NCBI GenBank assembly: GCA_017619375.1
Contig: JAFZSL010000037.1
Span: 1 to 44,512, forward strand
Source of the DNA: Prevotella sp.
Lineage (GTDB): Bacteria; Bacteroidota; Bacteroidia; Bacteroidales; Bacteroidaceae
Length of the DNA: 44,512 nt
Direction of reading: 5' to 3'
Below are positions 41,246-44,512 of this stretch, piece after piece; position 1 is the first letter of the stretch; the number at the start of each line of letters is the position of its first letter. The translations under genes were made by a program, and so were the position numbers. A model generated the notes under the pieces. The model did not search any database. It saw only the letters and a list, made by a program, of their open reading frames with translations, and had not been told where the DNA came from.

Positions 41246-42463
41246 TCAGTCATTTATTGGATTTCTGGGCTGCAGCAGCGGCGACACCCTTTGATCGATG
41301 TTGAATCCATTAAAGACAGAGACCTCATATTGGCTGAATCCATATGAGAGGCGTTCTGGAACATGGATGGTACACTTGGAACGATCAATTCCATCAAAAC
41401 TCTTAGAATCAAAGAGATCTGGATGAGCGATAAAGGATATCTCCAGATTAATATCTGTCAAGGATACACATCCATCAAACACATTCATCAACAAAGAACG
41501 CAGGTTTGAGGGTAAATTGATTTGCTTCAAGTTTATACAATGAGCGAATGAGGCGGCTCCCAGATAAGTCAAAGAAGACGGAAGTTTCACTCTTTCGAGG
41601 GCATCACATCCTTCAAATGCTGACGCCTCGATGAAATCAATTCCTTCAGTAAATATAATTTCATGAAGGTTCTTGCAGTTTTTGAATGCACCACTGTTTA
41701 TTCCCTTTACTTGTTGTGGGACAACAAGCTTGACAATCTCTTGATTATTTGCAAATCGCCTGTCAACGTATTGCATATCTTTGCCAAGCACACAAATACC
41801 ATTGTAGATAGTGGTTTCATTGAATGGTCCCCATTCTGCAAAATCAGCACCCTCAGGAATATCATCATTTTTAAGAACCTTGCCTTCTGGCACCTTTACT
41901 ATGGTCTTTGAATCTTTTGTGAAAAGAATACCATTTGAAGAAGTATAAGTTTGGTTATCCTGATCAACTTCAAAACTTTCCAATACGTTACATCCTGAAA
42001 AAGCATTTCTTTTAATCGTATCCAAATATTTTGGAATAGCAATTCTTCTTAAAGATGTACAATCTGCAAAAGCCTTGACGCCAATAGAAAGAAGACCAGT
42101 TGGAAGAACAACGCTCTCTAATGATGAGCAACTCTCAAATGCATGGTCCTTGATTTCATCCAAATCTTCTGACAAACTAATACTTTGGAGAGACTCACAA
42201 CCATTAAAAGCATTGTTGCCTATGGAATGAACATTCTCCAGATTAATAGATTGCAAGGATGTGCAGCCTCTGAATACCGCGTCACCGATTTCCTTGACCG
42301 TTTCCGGAAGGTGCACTTCTTTCAATTGCTTACAATCCTTGAAGGCTCCTTCTCTTAGTTTTACAACACCTTCAGGAATCGTCACTTCAGTGAGATTCCT
42401 GTCTTTTACGTCAATAACAATTGTGCCTCGCTTACGCAGCACAAACAAATCTCTTTCACTCAT
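41246..42463 (-). CDS. BspA-type leucine-rich-repeat protein without a signal peptide
   Basis: The 405-aa protein is made of BspA/TpLRR (LRR_5) repeats of about 23 residues, of the form LKxVxLPxxVxxIGxxAFxxCxxL; I count about seven in residues 25-175 and four to five in 250-350, separated by a region without clear repeats (about 178-245). Most BspA proteins are exported, but this one starts MSERDLFVLRKRGTIVIDVK with no signal peptide or sorting domain, so it is probably cytoplasmic and binds a partner. It lies 31 bases downstream of the SprT-like protease gene on the same strand, so the two are likely one operon. Confidence 0.88.
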   Translation of the reverse strand: MSERDLFVLRKRGTIVIDVKDRNLTEVTIPEGVVKLREGAFKDCKQLKEVHLPETVKEIGDAVFRGCTSLQSINLENVHSIGNNAFNGCESLQSISLSEDLDEIKDHAFESCSSLESVVLPTGLLSIGVKAFADCTSLRRIAIPKYLDTIKRNAFSGCNVLESFEVDQDNQTYTSSNGILFTKDSKTIVKVPEGKVLKNDDIPEGADFAEWGPFNETTIYNGICVLGKDMQYVDRRFANNQEIVKLVVPQQVKGINSGAFKNCKNLHEIIFTEGIDFIEASAFEGCDALERVKLPSSLTYLGAASFAHCINLKQINLPSNLRSLLMNVFDGCVSLTDINLEISFIAHPDLFDSKSFDGIDRSKCTIHVPERLSYGFSQYEVSVFNGFNIDQRVSPLLQPRNPIND

Positions 42464-42494
42464 AAATGTTGTTTTAAAGTTTGAATTATTCGTA

Positions 42495-42926
42495 CTAACT
42501 CGCCAATTTTTGCCTCAAGTCCCTTATCCTCGACTCAAATCCCTTACAGTGGACAGAGTCGGGCAGTTTAAGATAATAATAGTCGTAATGGTGCATGAAC
42601 TCGTGAAGAAGGGTATTGATGAAGGTCCTGATGTCACAGGGAACCTTAAGGTGCCTGTCGTTCCAGAGGTCAATGTCCTTGTTGCAATATCGCCCCATCA
42701 TAGTACCCCCAACAGCAATGTCGTATGAAAGGCCGTACACATAGACTTTGCAGCGTGGAATCCCATATTTGTCGCAAAGGTAGTTGATGAGAATCTGCGA
42801 GGCTTTTGTTCTTGGTCCCACCTTGCTTCCGCTGTGGAGGAGGGCTTGGTACTCTTCATGTGAGAAGTCAGAATAATCGACAGTTGGAAACTTGTTGCTT
42901 TTCTTGATGTTCCTGATGCTTGCCAT
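42495..42926 (-). CDS. SprT-like zinc metalloprotease
   Basis: The protein has the zinc-binding motif LLHEFMHHYD (HExxH) about 35 residues from the end and a downstream His in VHCKGFESRI, matching the SprT family, in which the third ligand follows and an H-x-x-x-F-x-x-R helix ends the domain. SprT/Spartan proteases cut DNA-protein crosslinks; bacterial members are poorly known. The frame is open to 42968 (157 aa), but I prefer the ATG at 42926 (MASIRNIKKSNKF, 143 aa): the inferred -7 element GAACTTTG (42957-42950) lies inside the longer version, so a transcript from it could not encode it. Co-transcribed with the LRR gene; part of the box regulon. Confidence 0.8.
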   Translation of the reverse strand: MASIRNIKKSNKFPTVDYSDFSHEEYQALLHSGSKVGPRTKASQILINYLCDKYGIPRCKVYVYGLSYDIAVGGTMMGRYCNKDIDLWNDRHLKVPCDIRTFINTLLHEFMHHYDYYYLKLPDSVHCKGFESRIRDLRQKLAS

Positions 42927-42949
42927 ATGTTCGTTTTGGTTTTTCGTTG

Positions 42950-42996
42950 CAAAGTTCTTCATAATCATCCAATAAAGCCCCTTTTATATACGTATA
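42950..42996 (-). promoter_or_regulatory. Promoter of the SprT-LRR operon with TATAC-type box
   Basis: On the minus strand the palindrome TATACGTATA (42996-42987) starts 39 bases ahead of GAACTTTG (42957-42950), a -7 element with GA in place of TA. There is no -33 match. The same palindrome serves the divergent 308-aa gene. Confidence 0.55.
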
Positions 42997-43035
42997 ATAT
43001 GGCGGGTAATTTAATTTCTTTTATCTACTTTTGCC
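42987..43035 (+). promoter_or_regulatory. Promoter of the 308-aa gene with TATAC-type box
   Basis: TATACGTATA (42987-42996) is followed by TACTTTTG (43028-43035), 41 bases from first base to first base. This is two bases longer than at the other promoters. The start codon is 61 bases downstream. Confidence 0.6.
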
Positions 43036-43096
43036 ATCGATCAATTGCAATGTTGTGAACGTGCGCACCAATCAAGTAACCATTTAATACTGCAGA

Positions 43097-44023
43097 ATGA
43101 AATTCAAAAGATGGGGGAACCTTGTTCCACAAAAACATTTCAGAAAGAAAAACGGCCTCAAGAGTTTCAATTATGCTCCAGTGGAGAAAGGAATCTATGC
43201 CTTTCCCGCACACTATGCCAATTTGAATTATGCGTGTGGCTACAGTTGTCTCAGCAATGGCAGGATGGAGTATGTAAAAGACAAGGACGGCAGGAGAGTC
43301 ATGATGACACCAAGGGAGTTTGACGCCATCGAGGTGAAGGAAAGAGACCATAACCATTTTGTCGTGGTTTCACCATCTTTTCTACGAGGTATGGACTACG
43401 ACTCTTTATGGCTCAAAAAGACCAAGGCCGATGCCCCCTATGATCATTACGATAGTGACGAGAATGAAGACAATGACCAAGAGGTAAAAGACACCAGGGT
43501 GGAAAAGGATGATGGTTCTGAGGAGAACGCGGACAAGTCGTACCCTTTGATGAAATACAATAATCAGTCTCGTATTTTCAACTATGATGGTAACATCTGG
43601 CATCATCTGGAGACAACAGAAGCCTATGAGCGATGGTGTAGGACACCTGAAGGTGCTGCATACGTAAAGAGGAATATCCTTGACCTTAAAGACATGATGC
43701 CGAACTGGGAGAAGGCTTTGATAGATATCGACCATCCTCCTAAGATAAAGTTCAAACTACTTGTCAAGCCTGAAGACATTATCTGCAGAAGCGGGAGTTG
43801 GATACTCACCTCCATGTGCATTTATGAAAAAGCCTTGAAAAAAGCTATGCATATCGTAAAGTTCGATGTCTTCGTAAAGAGCAAACAAGAAGATTTGTAT
43901 TGTTTTTCATACAAGCCTGATTGGTGTTTCAAGTCATATAAAGCCGAAGGCCGTCATGCCGGATTACCCAATGCCATACTCGACTTTGGTGAATTCGAGG
44001 TGTTTATAGAGAAAGTGAAATGA
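43097..44023 (+). CDS. Hypothetical protein, 308 aa
   Basis: This cytoplasmic protein (no signal or TM) starts with a basic region and a motif, FNYAPVEKGIYAFP (about 24-37), that looks like a conserved substrate loop; I cannot assign the family. Residues 110-150 form an acidic, disordered linker (Asp/Glu-rich, YDSDENEDNDQEVKDTRVEK). The C-terminal half (about 155-308) is a mixed domain with many Trp, Tyr and Cys (IFNYDGNIWHHLE, RSGSWILTSMCIYEKALKKA). It is divergent from the SprT-LRR operon and shares its palindromic box. An enzyme domain joined by an acidic linker to a second domain would fit, but that is inference. Confidence 0.7.
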   Translation: MKFKRWGNLVPQKHFRKKNGLKSFNYAPVEKGIYAFPAHYANLNYACGYSCLSNGRMEYVKDKDGRRVMMTPREFDAIEVKERDHNHFVVVSPSFLRGMDYDSLWLKKTKADAPYDHYDSDENEDNDQEVKDTRVEKDDGSEENADKSYPLMKYNNQSRIFNYDGNIWHHLETTEAYERWCRTPEGAAYVKRNILDLKDMMPNWEKALIDIDHPPKIKFKLLVKPEDIICRSGSWILTSMCIYEKALKKAMHIVKFDVFVKSKQEDLYCFSYKPDWCFKSYKAEGRHAGLPNAILDFGEFEVFIEKVK

Positions 44024-44169
44024 TGTGACGTATGAGAATGGTCAATAGAATTACACTGTCATCAGAGAGCTCAACCAACTTAACATGGCATCCTAGGCTA
44101 ACGTGTCGTTCGCGGAAATTGCAAGTGTAAAAAAGGACAAAATTCCCCAAATATTGAAATATTCGAATT

Positions 44170-44206
44170 CTACGCAAGTAAAATGCGTAGTTTTTTCGTA
44201 ACTTTG
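44170..44206 (+). promoter_or_regulatory. Promoter and operator of the WYL-type regulator stub
   Basis: CTACGCA (44170-44176), seven bases, TGCGTAG (44184-44190) is a perfect palindrome; TAACTTTG (44199-44206) starts 28 bases after the T of TACGCA. The palindrome covers the -33 region, so it is well placed for repression. The same half-site and spacing occur at 24464 and 32332. Confidence 0.7.
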
Positions 44207-44254
44207 CAGTTATATGATAAGTATTCATCAACACCTTACTAGAAGCAAACGAAC

Positions 44255-44422
44255 ATGCCAGCCAATAAGAATGCGTTGATACGCTACAAAACCATTGACA
44301 ATTGTCTTCGCAACCGCTATCGCCGTTGGACTCTCGACGACCTGGTGGAAGCTTGTTGCGAAGCACTATACGACATGGATTATTCCGAGTTAAAAATTAC
44401 TCTTAACAACAATGATAATTAA
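44255..44422 (+). pseudogene. WYL-domain regulator, N-terminal stub
   Basis: The 55-residue frame starts MPANKNALIRYKTIDNCLRN, continues RYRRWTLDDLVEACCEALYD, and then loses similarity (MDYSELKITLNNNDN). This N-terminus is, from memory, characteristic of Bacteroidota WYL-domain regulators of about 300-350 aa, whose helix-turn-helix follows right here. The HTH, the WYL domain and the WCX domain are all missing, and the DNA becomes very AT-rich at the break (from about 44390). A strong operator precedes it. It is a truncated gene; the 5' end may still be transcribed. Confidence 0.65.
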
Positions 44423-44512
44423 CTAAAAATCTGCATTTTACTCTTCCATAATCCGTTATAATAATATCTTGCAAAAGATATAAGTTATACATTGTAATAT
44501 AATGATTATGGA

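Noticed and set aside
29279-44023. DarT-NADAR toxin-antitoxin pair
   Set aside because: The NADAR gene has no DarT-like gene beside it. The 308-aa orphan is 13 kb away, and its fold cannot be judged from sequence alone.

Overview
The window looks like a chromosomal segment of a Bacteroidota bacterium, most probably Prevotella or a close relative. This rests on the Bacteroidota promoter type (TTTG or TTGG, about 19 bases, TAnnTTTG), the near absence of Shine-Dalgarno sites, lipoprotein signals with short S-C or G-C lipoboxes, and the gene families present. No intact tRNA, rRNA, transposase, integrase or CRISPR array was found.

The left part (1-21.8 kb) is mostly housekeeping and transport. 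In order it holds the 5' end of a secreted protein (minus), an L-lactate permease and a DeoD-type purine nucleoside phosphorylase (minus), and then, on plus, biotin-protein ligase followed by an RND efflux trio (adaptor, pump, outer-membrane factor). Next come KDG kinase and KDPG aldolase (the end of hexuronate breakdown), and a large two-module histidine-kinase-like sensor with its response regulator and an AbgT-like membrane protein. After these are a small repeat-bearing lipoprotein and a VWA-domain (YfbK-like) lipoprotein gene broken by a +1 frameshift. A minus-strand operon (LytTR regulator, membrane-anchored NAGPA-like protein, patatin phospholipase) closes this part.

The middle and right parts (21.8-34.2 kb and 41.2-44.5 kb) are accessory. 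They have long intergenic stretches, gene fragments and mostly unrecognised genes: a DIP1984-family protein, a HAD phosphatase, an unknown 239-aa protein, an AAA+ ATPase, an alpha/beta hydrolase, a NADAR-domain protein followed by a MetK-like fragment, several orphan genes, a SprT-like metalloprotease with a cytoplasmic BspA-type leucine-rich-repeat protein, and the N-terminal stub of a WYL-type regulator. Between these blocks lies a clean efflux locus: a divergent AraC regulator and a TolC / HlyD / double-ATPase ABC / two-permease operon of the YbhGFSR type (34.2-41.2 kb).

The most interesting signal is regulatory. A short AT palindrome (TATAC[C/G/A]TATA) lies exactly 39 bases upstream of the -7 element at five promoters (DIP1984, AAA+ ATPase, NADAR, a 43-aa/194-aa pair, and SprT-LRR), and 41 bases upstream at a sixth. 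Most of these promoters lack a -33 element, so the site fits an activator box. A second site (TACGCA-N7-TGCGTA or weaker versions) lies exactly 28 bases upstream of the -7 element at three promoters, one of them that of the WYL stub. Its position over the -33 region fits a repressor operator. Together they suggest that the scattered unknown genes form one or two coordinated stress or conflict-response regulons.
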